Notes: generated by a model from the sequence alone, not told the origin. 64,000 nucleotides of DNA from Escarpia spicata (GCA_963995525.1 OZ023217.1:3205504-3269503); one strand, 5' to 3'. Numbered from the stretch's first letter, positions 33,296 through 47,700 are shown. A program made the numbers and translations.

Positions 33296-35285
33296 CTAAT
33301 GGTCTTCAAGTTGTACGTGGCAGTAGTTGTAGTGTGATTCTCCTTCTGGTTCTTGCTGCTAACATTTACACAATCAGTTGATACTAATGGTCCTCAAGTT
33401 GTACGTGGCAGTAGTTGCAACATGATTCTCCTTCTGATTCTTGCTGCTAACATTTACACAATCAGTTGATACTAATGGTCCTCAAGTTGTACGTGGCAGT
33501 AGTTGTAGCATGATTTTCCTTCTGGTTCTTGCTGCTAACATTTACACAATCAGTTGATACTAATGGTCCTCAAGTTGTACGTGGCAGTAGTTGTAGCATG
33601 ATTCTCCTTCTGATTCTTGCTGCTAACATTTACACAATCAGTAGATACTAATGGTCCTCAAGTTGTACGTGGCAGTAGTTGTAGTGTGATTCTCCTTCTG
33701 ATTCTTGCTGCTAACATTTACACAATCAGTAGATACTAATGGTCCTCAAGTTGTACGTGGCAGTAGTTGTAGCGTGATTCTCCTTCTGATTCTTGCTGCT
33801 AACATTTACACAATCAGTAGATACTAATGGTCCTCAAGTTGTACGTGGCAGTAGTTGTAGCGTGATTCTCCTTCTGATTCTTGCTGCTAACATTTACACA
33901 ATCAGTTGATACTAATGGTCCTCAAGTTGTACGTGGCAGTAGTTGTAGCGTGATTCTCTTTCTGATTCTTGCTGCTAACATTTACACAGTCAGTTGATAC
34001 TAATGGTCCTCAAGTTGTACGTGGCAGTAGTTGTAGCGTGATTCTCCTTCTGATTCTTGCTGCTAACATTTACACAGTCAGTTGATACTAATGGTCCTCA
34101 AGTTGTACGTGGCAGTAGTTGTAGCGTGATTCTCCTTCTGATTCTTGCTGCTAACATTTACACAATCAGTTGATACTAATGGTCCTCAAGTTGTACGTGG
34201 CAGTAGTTGTAGTGTGATTCTACTTCTGATTCTTGCTGCTAACATTTACACAGTCAGTTGATACTAATGGTCCTCAAGTTGTACGTGGCAGTAGTTGTAG
34301 CATGATTCTCCTTCTGATTCTTGCTGCTAACATTTACACAATCAGTTGATACTAATGGTCCTCAAGTTGTACGTGGCAGTAGTTGTAGCGTGATTCTCCT
34401 TCTGATTCTTGCTGCTAACATTTACACAATCAGTTGATACTAATGGTCCTCAAGTTGTACATGGCAGTAGTTGTAACGTGATTCTCCTTCTGATTCTTGC
34501 TGCTAACATTTACACAATCAGTCGATACTAATGGTCCTCAAGTTGTACGTGGCAGTAGTTGTAGCATGATTCTCCTTCTGATTCTTGCTGCTAACATTTA
34601 CACAATCAGTTGATACTAATGGTCCTCAAGTTGTACGTGGCAGTAGTTGCAACATGATTCTCCTTCTGATTCTTGCTGCTAACATTTACACAATCAGTAG
34701 ATACTAATGGTCCTCAAGTTGTACGTGGCAGTAGTTGTAGCGTGATTCTCCTTCTGATTCTTGCTGCTAACATTTACAAAATCAGTTGATACTAATGGTC
34801 CTCAAGTTGTACGTGGCAGTAGTTGTAGTGTGATTCTCCTTTTGGTTCTTACTGCTAACATTTACATAATCAGTAGATACTAATGGTCCTCAAGTTGTAC
34901 GTGGCAGTAGTTGTAGCGTGATTCTCCTTCTAGTTCTTACTGCAAACATTTACATAATCAGTATATACTAATGGTCCTCAAGTTGTACGTGGCAGTAGTT
35001 GTAGCGTGATTCTCCTTCTAGTTCTTACTGCAAACATTTACATAATCAGTATATACTAATGGTCCTCAAGTTGTACGTGGCAGTAATCGTAGCGTGATTC
35101 TCCTTCTGATTCTTGCTGCTAACATTTTACAAAATCAACATATACTAATGGTCCTGACGTTGTACGTGGCAGTAGTTGTAACATGATTCTCCTTCTGGTT
35201 CTTGCGGCTAACATTTACACAACAAGTAGATACTAATGGTCCTCAAGTTGTACGTGGCAGTAATCGTAGTGTGATTATTCTTCTT
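33296..35285 (+). repeat. 88-bp satellite array, about 22-23 copies
   Basis: Each unit contains tgatactaatggtcctcaag, ttgtacgtggcagtagttgt and cttgctgctaacatttacac. The starts at 33379 and 33467 give the 88-bp period. Copies toward 34850-35280 are more diverged (agttcttactgcaaac variants), as expected at an array edge. The period is not divisible by three and no frame persists. Confidence 0.95.
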
Positions 35286-35366
35286 CTGGTTCTGTCTCAG
35301 TCTTGCTGCATCGAAGACATTCTCCATGCAGCTCTGGACAGCTGACACAAGGCGACCTATTTAGGG

Positions 35367-35660
35367 TTGTGCTTGATTGACATCTACGCGGTATCGACGA
35401 CCTTAACCTCCGAGTGTTCCAGTCACCTCCAGGTCATTGCCCAGGAGACAGCTGGGTTCTTCAAACTTGAGGTCAAGATGGTGATGGTTGCCGAAGAGGT
35501 CAAGGTGGCAGAAGGTTCTACAGTGACGTCGTCAGTTTTGAAGCATATCGTGGACATGGTGCGTAGCGCAGTTGAAGAACTCGTACCAAACGAGGACGAA
35601 AGGCAAACGCTGCTAAAGGCCGTACAGTCGATTCATATAGCGCAAACGCGCTCATACACA
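35367..35660 (+). CDS. Unrecognised ORF next to the 88-bp satellite
   Basis: The frame gives about 98 non-repetitive residues (MCLIDIYAVSTTLTSECSSH ... VEELVPNEDERQTLLKAV) before it enters a CA/ACGC microsatellite. The middle is Val/Glu/Lys-rich and probably helical. No domain is recognised, and there is no signal peptide or clear splice site. It may be chance. Confidence 0.15.
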
Positions 35661-35842
35661 CGCACACACGCACATGCACACATACACACACACCGCACAC
35701 GCACGCACACGCACACCACACACGCACACGCGCACACGCGCACACGCACACACGCACACACGCACACACGCACACACGCACACGCGCACACGCGCACACG
35801 CGCACACGCACACACGCACACACGCACACACGCACACAAGCA
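35660..35842 (+). repeat. (CA)n/(ACGC)n tract
   Basis: cacacg octanucleotide-like units; THTRTHAH frames are artefacts. Confidence 0.95.
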
Positions 35843-36227
35843 TATCTGAAGGACACGAAGCACAGGAAGATGAAGACGCACATCACGGATTCTTATCATA
35901 AATTAAAGATCTCGTTAACACAAATACGTTAATTTGAATAGTGATATGTTTTTGTTGAAATTGTTTGACAATGTTATCTAAATGGTCTGATCTTCTGAAC
36001 TTCGCCGTCTACAGGAAACGCTGAACAAGAAATGAAATGGCTCAGTCACGTCACTAATGTTGATAATTAAAATGTATATTGTTCAAACTGAAACGTTGCT
36101 AACTACCGTGTATATACAATTATGCTCTAGCCGCGTTGGTGTGGTTAATACGGAGCCTTTTGCTGTCGTTGAAAACAAAGAAAGAACAATTAACCGAACC
36201 ATCTCCGCATACACAAATAAACACCTG

Positions 36228-36302
36228 CCACACACCCGCCACACACCCGCCACACACCCGCCACACACCCGCCACACACCCGCCACACACCCGCCACACA
36301 CC
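36228..36302 (+). repeat. 10-bp minisatellite (cacacccgcc)n
   Basis: About seven perfect copies. Bases 35850-36227 and 36303-36545 hold no recognisable gene. Confidence 0.9.
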
Positions 36303-36549
36303 CGGGAGCAGCATTGGAGGTGCAACAATACGTCGAACTATTCTTGTGTCGTTGCAGTTGATGCGACGATAATGTATGTCTACTATCGATAGTAAATTAA
36401 ACTATCGATAGCTTTCGTCGATAGTACACTGACAATACACTGAACTCTCGATAGCAATGATAGTTGCCAGACATACCAGTCTTGTGCCACACAAAAACAA
36501 ACTTCGCATACATGTTTTTTTTAATAATAATTTACTTGCCAACCTGATA

Positions 36550-37317
<768 letters not shown>

Positions 37318-37602
37318 TGGGCAGCTTTATGCAGCAGACACGACACCAGCACTAGTATTGTAACAGAGGTACAATTATCACACTAGTCGAACTATCGGAA
37401 GTTGTATTGTTACCCCTAAGAATGTTCCTAAAAGTATTTTGGTTGCCCCCCAAAAGCATGGAATTGTAATGATAAAATACGCAGTGGGTATGACGATCAA
37501 TGCAGGCGCCACGACGGACGTCCAAGGTAGGATGTACGCGTATCAAGGACAGAAAGAACACTTTCTTAACTTGACTATTGTTTACCCCTACAAATTGTCA
37601 CT

Positions 37603-38160
37603 ATGAAGTCAATCCTGATCTGTGCACCGACAACAGTCGTCATATTATTGGTGATGTCAGTCCAGACGACTGCCACTGCAGTAAGGTCAATCACGTGACG
37701 CACCAACAGAGGTGGCGTAGTGTTTAGAAGATCGACCTCTCAAAGGTCAATCACGCGACGCATCAACAGAGGTGGCATGGTGTTTAGATCGTCGACCTCT
37801 CAATCGAGATAATTGTTATTTCAAAGCTTGGTAAATTTGGTTAGATCCACGTTGCTTCAGTTCACTCGGGTGTATCTATGAGTACCTAGCTAACGACAAA
37901 GGTGTGTATACGAATAGTATTCGCGCAATAATTGCAGTGTGGCTTAATTCTTCCCAGAGAAGTCTCTATGGTGTCCGAGTGAACACGTCTGACATAGGTT
38001 TAAGTAATCCTAAAACTGGATACCGTGCTGTATATAAGAACATAATGCATTTTAACTGAATGCTTTATAACTTTAGCCCTACAAGGACAAACAGCGGGAC
38101 GCTGACCGTATTCATAATTTCATACCCACCAATCCAGTCTGGAAAAGAACAGGCGTTTAG
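37603..38160 (+). CDS. Candidate two-exon gene for a short secreted peptide
   Basis: Exon 1 (37603-37680) encodes MKSILICAPTTVVILLVMSV then QTTATA, a textbook signal peptide with an AxA-type cleavage end. It stops exactly at a GTAAGG donor (37681). Exon 2 would start at 38077 after ctttataactttag and reads, in the same phase, PYKDKQRDADRIHNFIPTNP then VWKRTGV, stop at 38158-38160. The product would be 53 residues: signal plus a 27-residue mature region with a Lys-Arg site. This size and layout suit a small neuropeptide-like or secreted peptide, but I recognise no family. A good donor (CCCGGTAAGA, about 38180) after the stop allows a 3' UTR intron. A 59-bp tandem duplication lies in the intron. 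Splicing is inferred. Confidence 0.4.
37683..37801 (+). repeat. ~59-bp tandem duplication in the putative intron
   Basis: aaggtcaatcacgtgacgca ... gtttagaagatcgacctctc is repeated immediately with small changes. Confidence 0.85.
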
Positions 38161-38184
38161 CCCTTGTGTTTCGTCGCCCGGTAA

Positions 38185-39060
38185 GAATCCTTATTGTACT
38201 CACACCTATTTAATATACACAGCTACCCCATGATGGGCGCCAGTGGCACGCGCGGTCGTACACGGGCGCTCGTACATACCAGCGCACTAGTAAGTCTACT
38301 TAGCACGCGTCCAAGTTAACAACACAGACAGCGACGATACAACGTCGCTATGCTGTGTTATGTGAGATCAGATTAAATGTGTTCCTGGCTGATTGTGTTA
38401 CGTATTCCAATTTAAATCTACTCCGTTAAGTGATCGCCAAGCTTGATCTTTAGTGTTCTTTCTTCGTTGATGCAGCAGTCTCAGATCCGATTCAGTAAAC
38501 GGCAGTCTGCGGGCCGTAGGTCTACTCACATAACTTTCCAATGATGGCCGCGCGTCATTTTGATAACTTTCTTTTTCCTCCGTAATAATTTATCTTCGCA
38601 AAAAACTGGTATTTACTGTTCACTTAATGTCCGCATTCTACCACTGCTTCATATTTCACCTGACAACGTGCATTGCAATAGTGTTACGGAAGTGATTAAT
38701 AAGTACTGTACTTCAATCTCCCCCTATCTCCAGGTGTAAATGTTTAAGTTATTGTATGTTGCTTGTAGTTTCCTTTGTTTGTATTTTCCACTGGGAGGAA
38801 GTTGCTTTAAAAGCTGTTGGTCTCGCGCATGTTACACATTCTGCTACAAGGACTACCAGTAGTCAGACAACCCCGCTGTTCGCAATCGTCTTCCCGGCTG
38901 TGGAAGTCGTATTTAGCAAACCGTGTTTGTACAGATACGAGAAGTGACATGCCGTTGACTAGCCTCCGCGATAGCACTGGCGATGGTGCACTGGCGATGG
39001 TGCACTGAACACACAGGGTTGTGAATGTGACTAGTTTAAAGTAGTAATCCAACACTATGT
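38185..39060. other. No gene recognised
   Basis: Frames on either strand at 38756-39055 have no motifs; cactggcgatggtg is duplicated at about 38976-39004. Confidence 0.45.
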
Positions 39061-39063
39061 GAC

Positions 39064-39235
39064 AATGCAGGTAGTCAAATTGACTACCTTCTGCATTGTA
39101 ATATGTACTACCCTCATAGTAGAAATGACTACATTATTAGTCAAACTGACTACACAATACCTGGTCATAATGACTACTTTGTTTGTTATATCAGACTACC
39201 CTCTGGTGACAATGACAATGACAATGACTATGAGT
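39064..39235 (+). repeat. Cluster of TGACTAC heptamers
   Basis: gtagtcaaattgactac (39071-39087) is palindromic. Related tgactac or gactacc copies follow near 39126, 39146, 39168 and 39195 at ~20-26 bp spacing, several preceded by gtca or agtca. Further copies lie near 39548, 40898 and 40948. Confidence 0.55.
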
Positions 39236-41264
39236 TTTATTTCCCTACGACCCCTTGCGGAGTATGAGATAATTTTTCTCTCTACAATACATTTTAATAG
39301 AACATATTGTATTAAGAACATCTATACCTATATTGTATACATCATATTTACAGTATATAAATCATAAACAACACACAATGCATAAAACGTTCAGTGACCT
39401 TACTGCATTAAGTATTTCCAATAATTTTACAATCAATAGTGCAAACCAAGTGATGTAAAATAAAACAAACCACGTATTACAGTAAGTATACATGTATTAC
39501 ACAATCTGAGTTCAATTACAAGTAATTATATGACTAGTATGCTATATCTGACTACCTTATGGTCATAACAACTACTTCATTATTTTGGTCAAAATGACCG
39601 CCACCATACAAAGTCATTTACAACTGATCAGATGAGTTGTATGTTAACAACTCGGTGTCAGTGCAACAGGTATGATAGAGATTACTGGTTATAGCACCTG
39701 GTATTTGGGATAGCTCCTGGTTTGGGGTATAACAGTATATAAGTACATTATTTGGTAGTGGAACATTGCGGTATTACAGCATGTCGAACCTACTATAGAA
39801 TCATACTACTATTTCATATACAAAACAATTGGACCGTTTATTACAATGACTGCTAGTATAGCACGTGGTTTTGTAGATAGTACTTGTTTACGATCCCTAA
39901 ATAAACAGGTATATATTATTTTACAATGGAATAGTATAACACTGAAGCAGTTTGTTGAACCTGCTATATCAGAGTACCGAAATAGTTCACATATAAGTGG
40001 AACCGCTTACATTGGGAACAGTACCACAAATGCTGCATAAAAGCCTTATGCACAAAATAATGTACCCATATCACAAAACACAGGTTCAGGTAGATATTAA
40101 CACGTGACATTATTGCATCAAGTTAGACAAGATGTCTGGCACATATGTGTATTGAATATTGTCATGATAAATCACTTCTTATCAGAAGCTTGGACAGGGT
40201 TGGTAGCCTTGGTGCCATTTGTAATGCTGATCTTTTCTTCTTGGCATTCATCGGATTCTACCCGGCAGTTAGCGAAACCACATCCGTTTCATCACGAAGA
40301 CGCTTGTTCGTCTTCTCATGATGATCGTGTCCTCGGCACCCGTCATCACCTTCTCAGTGAAAAAGAATATTTTTGGGCACAAAGTGGTATGGAAAATAAC
40401 GTTGAACACTGCAAACCCTGCATAAGGTTTCAGGCAGATGGCCTGTCTAGAGCTCTTGCCGTCTATGTAGACCGCGGCATTGGGATCCAGTGGAGTGCAA
40501 AGGAAGAACGGAACACATTTTGTGTGCTGCAGAAAAAAACGACTATATGACACATTCTAGCATAAGCTGTGACACAGCATATTACAATGTAATTGCAAAT
40601 ATTTTGTAAGTTGCTGATGTTTTAGTTGGACATTTCCTTCATGCAGTAAAGTATCAGTCTATTTAATGACCTGGAGCAGATGTGACAGGTTTAGGTTACT
40701 CAGCAGTAGATTTATGACGAGTAAGGTACCTCTGTCTACAGGAATCACTGGCGTTATTTCTGGTACACCGTGATAAGTTTAGTACTTGATTAAACCACCA
40801 TTTTTATCAGTGATGAAAATATCTTAGTTCTTGATAACGTTTCTTTCTGCGCATGCGTAAGGCGGGAATACGAAATTACTACCCCAGCATGGTCAGCGTG
40901 ACTACCTCAGTAATCACAGAATGTAATGCATTAGAAAAGTAGTAGAACCGACTACGCTATAACAACCCTGCATTTCCAGTGTACGTTTCTGAGCCGCATC
41001 GCAAGAAGCCAAGAACACAAGTCCACGGGTTGGCCACTGCATTTTAATACCGGCATTGTTTCTCAAAATTCCTTCAATCATTAACTTATGGAATATTTTG
41101 ACACTTTGATGGTATTTATTGATGTCCAGCACGCGTGTGCAGACCTATAATTTCAAAGAAACCAATCGGCAAAGGATGCTTGAGTCACTCAGCCACCCTA
41201 CTCTCCACGGTCTGACGCCGGTGTAATAAATAAACGTGTAAGCACAAGACTCTCTGTACGAAGC
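39236..41264. other. AT-rich stretch with one unrecognised ORF
   Basis: The plus frame 40104-40550 (148 residues) and minus frame 40269-40553 overlap each other. The plus frame has a hydrophobic run (LVALVPFVMLIFSSW) but no family match. No confident gene. Confidence 0.3.
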
Positions 41265-41425
41265 GAATATGTTTAAAAATAAAATCGACACATACCTTAA
41301 AAGGGCGGGATACACGTAGATAAAAAGTATTGCAGTCTCAAAAAGCCAAAAGGCTTCCTTGTCCACCTGCCATCTAGAGTTAATTTTATGGATGGCAATA
41401 TTATCTTGTTAAATCTTAAGGCTAC
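41265..41425 (+). mobile_element. CR1 3'-end fragment
   Basis: It begins gaatatgtttaaaaataaaa, then tcgacacataccttaaaagg, and covers the last ~20 codons and 3' UTR of the intact element. A severely 5'-truncated insertion. Confidence 0.88.
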
Positions 41426-41506
41426 GAACAAGAACGCTTACTCAAGTTGAACAAAAGCAACAACGTAGGCCGATACATCTACGAACTTAACGTTTGAATA
41501 ATGTCG

Positions 41507-41507
<1 letters not shown>

Positions 41508-41600
<93 letters not shown>

Positions 41601-41815
41601 AGTGCGTGAGTGAGTGTGTGTGTGTGTGCGTGTGGGTGTGTGTGTGGGTGTGCGTGCGTTTGTGTGTGTGCGTGTGTGCGTGTGTGCGTGTGTGCGTGTG
41701 TGCGTGTGTGCGTGTGTGCGTGTGTGCGTGTGTGCGTGTGTGCGTGTGTGCGTGTGTGCGTGTGTGTGCGTGTGCGTGTGTGTGTATGGTGTGTGTGTGT
41801 GTGTGTGTATGTAAG
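41508..41815 (+). repeat. (GT)n / (GTGC) tract
   Basis: gt dinucleotides, then gtgtgtgc octamers. CVCVCV and HTHTHT frames are artefacts. Confidence 0.97.
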
Positions 41816-41858
41816 TATATATTTACCACTTAAACACTTCATTGTACATTTAATCGGT

Positions 41859-42327
41859 TTAAGTCGCCGAGAAAACAAGTCCTCCTTCAAACGTCGCTCC
41901 TAACGATAGTTCATCTGATGCGCCGGCAGATTCGATAACAACTTTATGGGTTTGTGGACGAATGTGGTCGTGGGCGAATCTTGCTGTCACTGGTTGTAAC
42001 TCTTCAAAATAGGACCACTTCGCTCGATCCCAAGGCAGTGCGGCGGCAAATTTACAACCGCTGATCGAGATCGCTGCCGTCGCGTCGCGGGCAGGTCGGT
42101 GGAGCTGTGTTGCCTGCTCGCGACCTGCGACGGCATTAGGGGATCGTAAAGACGAACCGACGCCTTCGCAGCGGCTGCGAGAGCAAGCTTTAGTGTTGAT
42201 ATCATGTCGCGCTTCGTCGGTCACCCTCGTAATGGCGTATTCAATGCGGAGAAATGGGCGAATTATGACTATAATGAAAATCGAAACAGCGATGATTGGT
42301 GATAAGGCGGCGGCGGTGACGGGGCAG
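41859..42327 (-). CDS. Candidate terminal exon with one membrane helix
   Basis: The minus strand is open for about 155 codons, from a possible acceptor (ctgactcag just above 42327) to the stop at 41859. It encodes a hydrophobic helix TAAALSPIIAVSIFIIVIIR with a positive stop-transfer end (RPFLR). An ~120-residue tail follows containing PWDRAKWSYFEELQPVTARF. Just upstream, across an in-frame TGA, the same frame reads ADLCANFTCGRVRLDRSPVW, which looks extracellular with an N-glycosylation site. The region is GC-rich compared with its surroundings. No family recognised. It may be a real type I membrane-protein exon, or one broken by the TGA if no intron lies there. Confidence 0.35.
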
Positions 42328-42889
42328 CTGAGTCAGGGCGACCTCGGCTGTGGTCGGGTCCAGACGGGACTCCGGTCTAGACGTACACGGCCACATGTGA
42401 AGTTCGCACACAAATCTGCAGGAATGTTCTTCTCCTCCCCTTTCTTCTCTTGCTGGGTGGAGGCGACATCAGTCGGTCTGTTTCGTCTTCTCCACGATGT
42501 TTCTCTAACTATCCAGACATTCTGCTAGTTTGTTCCACTCGGTTGTTCATCCTTGCAATTTCATAAGCTCTTGACACTCTCTCTCCCTCTCTTTGCATAG
42601 AAATGTCGGTCTTTCTGGTTTTCTACTTCCATACCTGCCTTATTAATATTGCCTCATATATTCTCCAGGAAGGAGCATTGTGATGCGCCTTGGGGTTACG
42701 TGAATTAATAAATAAACGAATTTATGAATTTTCAAAGTGTGCAAATGTCGTTAAACACAATTCAGGATTACGTACAGTCGAATGAGCAAGATAAAATGTG
42801 TTGACAACGCATGCTAAAATACTTAATTGACACGTTGGTCAGTGGTTCTATATGCCGAGATAGTGAACGTGTCCCATAACATTATGGTT

Positions 42890-43260
42890 TCACGTTAAGA
42901 TAAGATAAGATAAGATAAGGTAAGATAAGATAACATAAGATAATGCTTTCTTGTCTCAACTATGGAGTTGAGAAATTTGTTTCGGGTGAGAACAGACATG
43001 ACTGCGGTATGTACATAAAACCATAAAATCAATCGATAAAAACAGCAGATAAATAATAAGTGATACATGCATACACATTACTTATTCTAAGACGACAATG
43101 ACGCTGTGGCAGCAGGCAGCATGAATTAAGTTGTTTAATGGACAGTGGCACGAATGTTTATTTGTGTCTATTAAGCCTGCACCGAGGAGTTCTATATCGT
43201 CTGCCAGATGGCAGGAGCTGAAATTCATTATGCAGAACATGACTGTCTTCTTAATGTCTG
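42890..43260 (-). mobile_element. Possible 3' end of a non-LTR element with (TTATC)n tail
   Basis: Read on the minus strand, a 3' UTR-like stretch with ttgagacaagaaag ends in repeated ttatc units (42893-42940). The same pentamer tail ends the plus-strand RT fragment at 55407-55427. No RT motif was seen in the preceding 300 bp. Confidence 0.3.
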
Positions 43261-43267
43261 TTAAAAA

Positions 43268-44159
<892 letters not shown>

Positions 44160-44172
<13 letters not shown>

Positions 44173-44343
44173 TTGATATTTCATTATAACGTACCCAGTA
44201 AAAACTGCAGCATTTACATCATGTAAACGAAAAGGTGAACAGTCGGTTCAATTTTAACGTCATCTTTTTTCATGTTTGATATCTCCCCAAAAAAGCAACC
44301 GACGGCAGACAGACACAACAGAAATGAGTCGATACAGTAAATT
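44160..44343 (+). repeat. Second copy of the 37036-37219 block
   Basis: catgcacatcattgatattt through gagtcgatacagtaaatt matches without visible differences. The homology includes the CA module upstream. Confidence 0.93.
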
Positions 44344-45335
44344 TTTTTCACCAGTCGAACGTCGACCGACCATCTCGCGATAACAATCTTCCCTATAGCG
44401 ACGGCGTCTAAGACCTTCACTAATCGTGTTTGCTGCCAGGCTTCGATCGAAAGATGTTTTGTGAAAAGTCGCGACACGTTCTTTGAGCCGAGGTTCGACT
44501 CGCATTCCGACGGCGAGCCTAATCGCGTTAGTATCACGTCATTTCCCGTAACTCGATGTCGCGCGGCGGTCGCCCGAGAACACAGGCGCCGGCGAATTAT
44601 GGATCGGTGAATTATCGTGTTTTTGACAAGCCATCAAGTGAGCGACCAGGGAGCCTACAGACTCGTCTTGTACACAGAGAGCAGGTCTCTGCAGAAAAAG
44701 CACCAGACTTTGCAGCTTTGTGGAATTCTGATGTATAAATGCATCGCTAATTTTAGGATACCATATCCGAGGTACAGAATTCCAGCGAAAAAGACCGCCA
44801 GCTTTTTAATGTTGGGGAAAGAGGAAGACGAACACGAAAACAATGAATTTATGCGGACATGCTAAGAATACTGGGCGTGCTAATGTAATATTACTACAGA
44901 CGACTTTATTGTTGCATCGACAGGTGCGAGTTACGTTCCAGCGTGACGTTTGGTTAGACACGAACCACGGGCACCGCACGCACAGCAAGCGTACGTGTAA
45001 GCCGGGACCACAAACACGACCTCTCAGATCGACCGGCGGTGCTAATAGGATCTTCCCGCTAAAGTTAGCCACCGTCTTCGCACACAGAACTCTATTTCGC
45101 CATTTGATCATTAATTGTGCAGACAACGGAAAGACAGCAATGGATGGCACAAAGCGCGCGACACGGCGAGATTTGCCGTGGGGTGACGGAGCCGCTCGAT
45201 AGCAGCAGTCAAGGCCGCTGTAGTGGCTTCATCCACGCTGTCGGCGGCACAGGCGAAGATGTTTCGCTCCGGCGCTCACTCGCCGGGGGACAGCAGCCGT
45301 GTGACTCCGACGTGGGACGACTGAAGACGGGTGCA
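44344..45335. other. GC-richer stretch, no confident gene
   Basis: Overlapping short frames on both strands (44214-44537 minus, 44843-45202 plus, 44806-45150 minus) carry no recognisable motif. It could be a 5' UTR or promoter for the exon at 45336. Confidence 0.3.
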
Positions 45336-45365
45336 ATGGCTCCACTCCTGTTTACGTGTCTCCTG
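45336..45365 (+). CDS. Candidate first coding exon (start of a signal peptide)
   Basis: MAPLLFTCLL is followed at once by GTAAGTATGG, a near-consensus donor at 45366. The start context has G at -3 and G at +4. No second exon was found within the window, because a long CA/GCAC tract follows. Suggestive only. Confidence 0.3.
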
Positions 45366-45579
45366 GTAAGTATGGAGATAGCCGCACTCGGGCAACTTAC
45401 GTTTAGGCATTATATATGTGTAGGTACTGGTAGGTGAATATTGAATTGGTTATATACTTGTTGATGGCATGTCTGTTAGACCTTTCGAAAGTTTGCGAGG
45501 ACAACATTTGTAATATGCGATACGCGTTAGATAAGCTACGCTAGTAATCGCACGCATACACACAGGCTCGCTTGCACGC

Positions 45580-46112
45580 ACGCACACAGACACACAGGCA
45601 CACAGGCACACAGGCACACAGGCACACAGGCACACAGGCACACAGGCACACAGGCACACAGGCACACAGGCACACAGGCACACAGGCACACAGGCACACA
45701 GGCACACAGGCACACAGGCACACAGGCACACACGCGCGCGCGCACGCGCGCACACGCGAACACGCGCACACGCGCACACACGCACACACGCACACACGCA
45801 CACACGCACACACGCACACACGCACACACGCACACACGCACACACGCACACACCCACACACGCACACACGCACACACGCACACACGCACACACGCACACA
45901 CGCACACACGCACACACGCACACACGCACACACGCACACACGCACACACGCACACACGCACACACGCACACACGCACACACGCACACACGCACACACGCA
46001 CACACGCACACACGCACACACGCACACACGCACACACGCACACACGCACACACGCACACACGCACACACGCACACACGCACACACGCACACACGCACACA
46101 CGCACACACGCA
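45580..46112 (+). repeat. Octanucleotide arrays (acaggcac)n then (acacgcac)n
   Basis: About 17 copies of cacacagg are followed by over 40 copies of cacacgca with very few interruptions. The 200-residue frames on both strands are artefacts. Confidence 0.98.
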
Positions 46113-47700
46113 CGCACATTGGACGGAAAAAGGCGGTCGTAGTTTCCCAAGAAGACACCACTTCTATTAGTTGTATTTGCATCGGAGCAACACATTCCTG
46201 ACAAAAGGGTGGACGGTATGTAAAAACTGATACATATTGCTAATAAACTGTAGTGAATTATGAAAACGCCTTTAATTAGATCTAATTATTTTACTGGTGG
46301 TAGCAATTGCTTGTAAACAACAAATTACGTTAAAGTAATAAAATATAACAAAAACGAAATGCTAGAATACATCTCATGTATGTGAATAGCGTGGACATAC
46401 TGACTGACGGTCAAGGAGTACTGAGTGGAGGACAACAACTACTTATTTTATTAGTAAACATTAAATTGTAACACGCCATGTTTCCGAGTGAAACAACCGC
46501 ATAAAGACGCTGGCAATGATACCAAGAAATAGCCATGCCATAAGTGAACTATTAAATGGTGTAAGAATACCGAGAGGAAGACTTAGCGGAAGACCGAAAA
46601 TAAACTAACGTATATCCACGTATTGTGGAGTAACAACTAAATGTATCAGCTGTAACCAATGCAGTTGCTTTATCTAAAACAAAATATTGTTAGAATACTG
46701 AGAATTAGAACTAAATGACGTGATCATTCTGAAATACTAAACACTAAAATGGCCTGTGAAGGCCAGGAGGAACAGCAGACCGACATGGTGCGAAGACAGA
46801 TCTAGAAAGACAATGTATGGTGAACGATAGTGGCAAAGGAGCAACTGCAATGAACAACACTTGTGAAGACGGTGCAAAGCAGCACATGAAAGACGACAGT
46901 CAGTTGTGTGGTTTCTTCCCAGGCGACGAAACAAGGCAGGCAAATAACACGAGGAGTAGCGCGCGAAACCTTTTGAAGTGTTCTTGAAGATGGACCAAAG
47001 AACAGGCGGCATTAGCTGCTTTGCTTTGAGCTCAGCCCCCACTAATCACTTTCAGCACAACACATCGACAGCTCGTCATTGATGTAGAAGTAATACCAAG
47101 TGTTTATTTCTAAGAATTATCGGCGATTTTCCTTCGCTTGCTATATTGACGTTTGACGTATAGTAGGTCGGGCTGACCTATGTACGGTCTTACGCTGAAC
47201 AAATTACACCCGTTGAAGATAGCTCCCTCGTGTGTCATAATTTTCGATCGGGGAATGAACCATATTTGTCAAGGAAACGAGACGCTCTCTCGTATCAGGA
47301 AGACAGAGTGTGCGTGGAGTAAAGGCACCTTTTTAGGTACAAACACGATTTGATCTACTGGTTTTATTGATGGCAAAATCTGTTGACACATCCGCATACA
47401 TGCACATCTTAACTAAGGAATTGTGGAATTACAAAACCTTATTTACAATACAAAACAAAACACTAAATAAATAATTTTAGTAAGGGTCCTACATTTGACG
47501 CAAATGTCGTCATGTGGGGAAAATCGCAACCCCGGTGCGCTTTGCCACAATAATTCGACTATATTAACCTAGTTTGTTCCGCAACAATCTCTGGGCCCTA
47601 TATCGTTTAAGGCAGTGTTCAGACAAACACTGTTACCCTATTAAAACATCATTCCATGGGCATGACTCGTGTTTATTTGTTAACTGACAAACTTTCATAT
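46113..47700. other. No gene recognised
   Basis: AT-rich. A minus frame at 46737-47042 is unremarkable. Confidence 0.45.

Noticed and set aside
44490..44515. tRNA gene suggested by a ggttcgactc B-box-like string
   Set aside because: No A box, cloverleaf or acceptor stem could be drawn around it.
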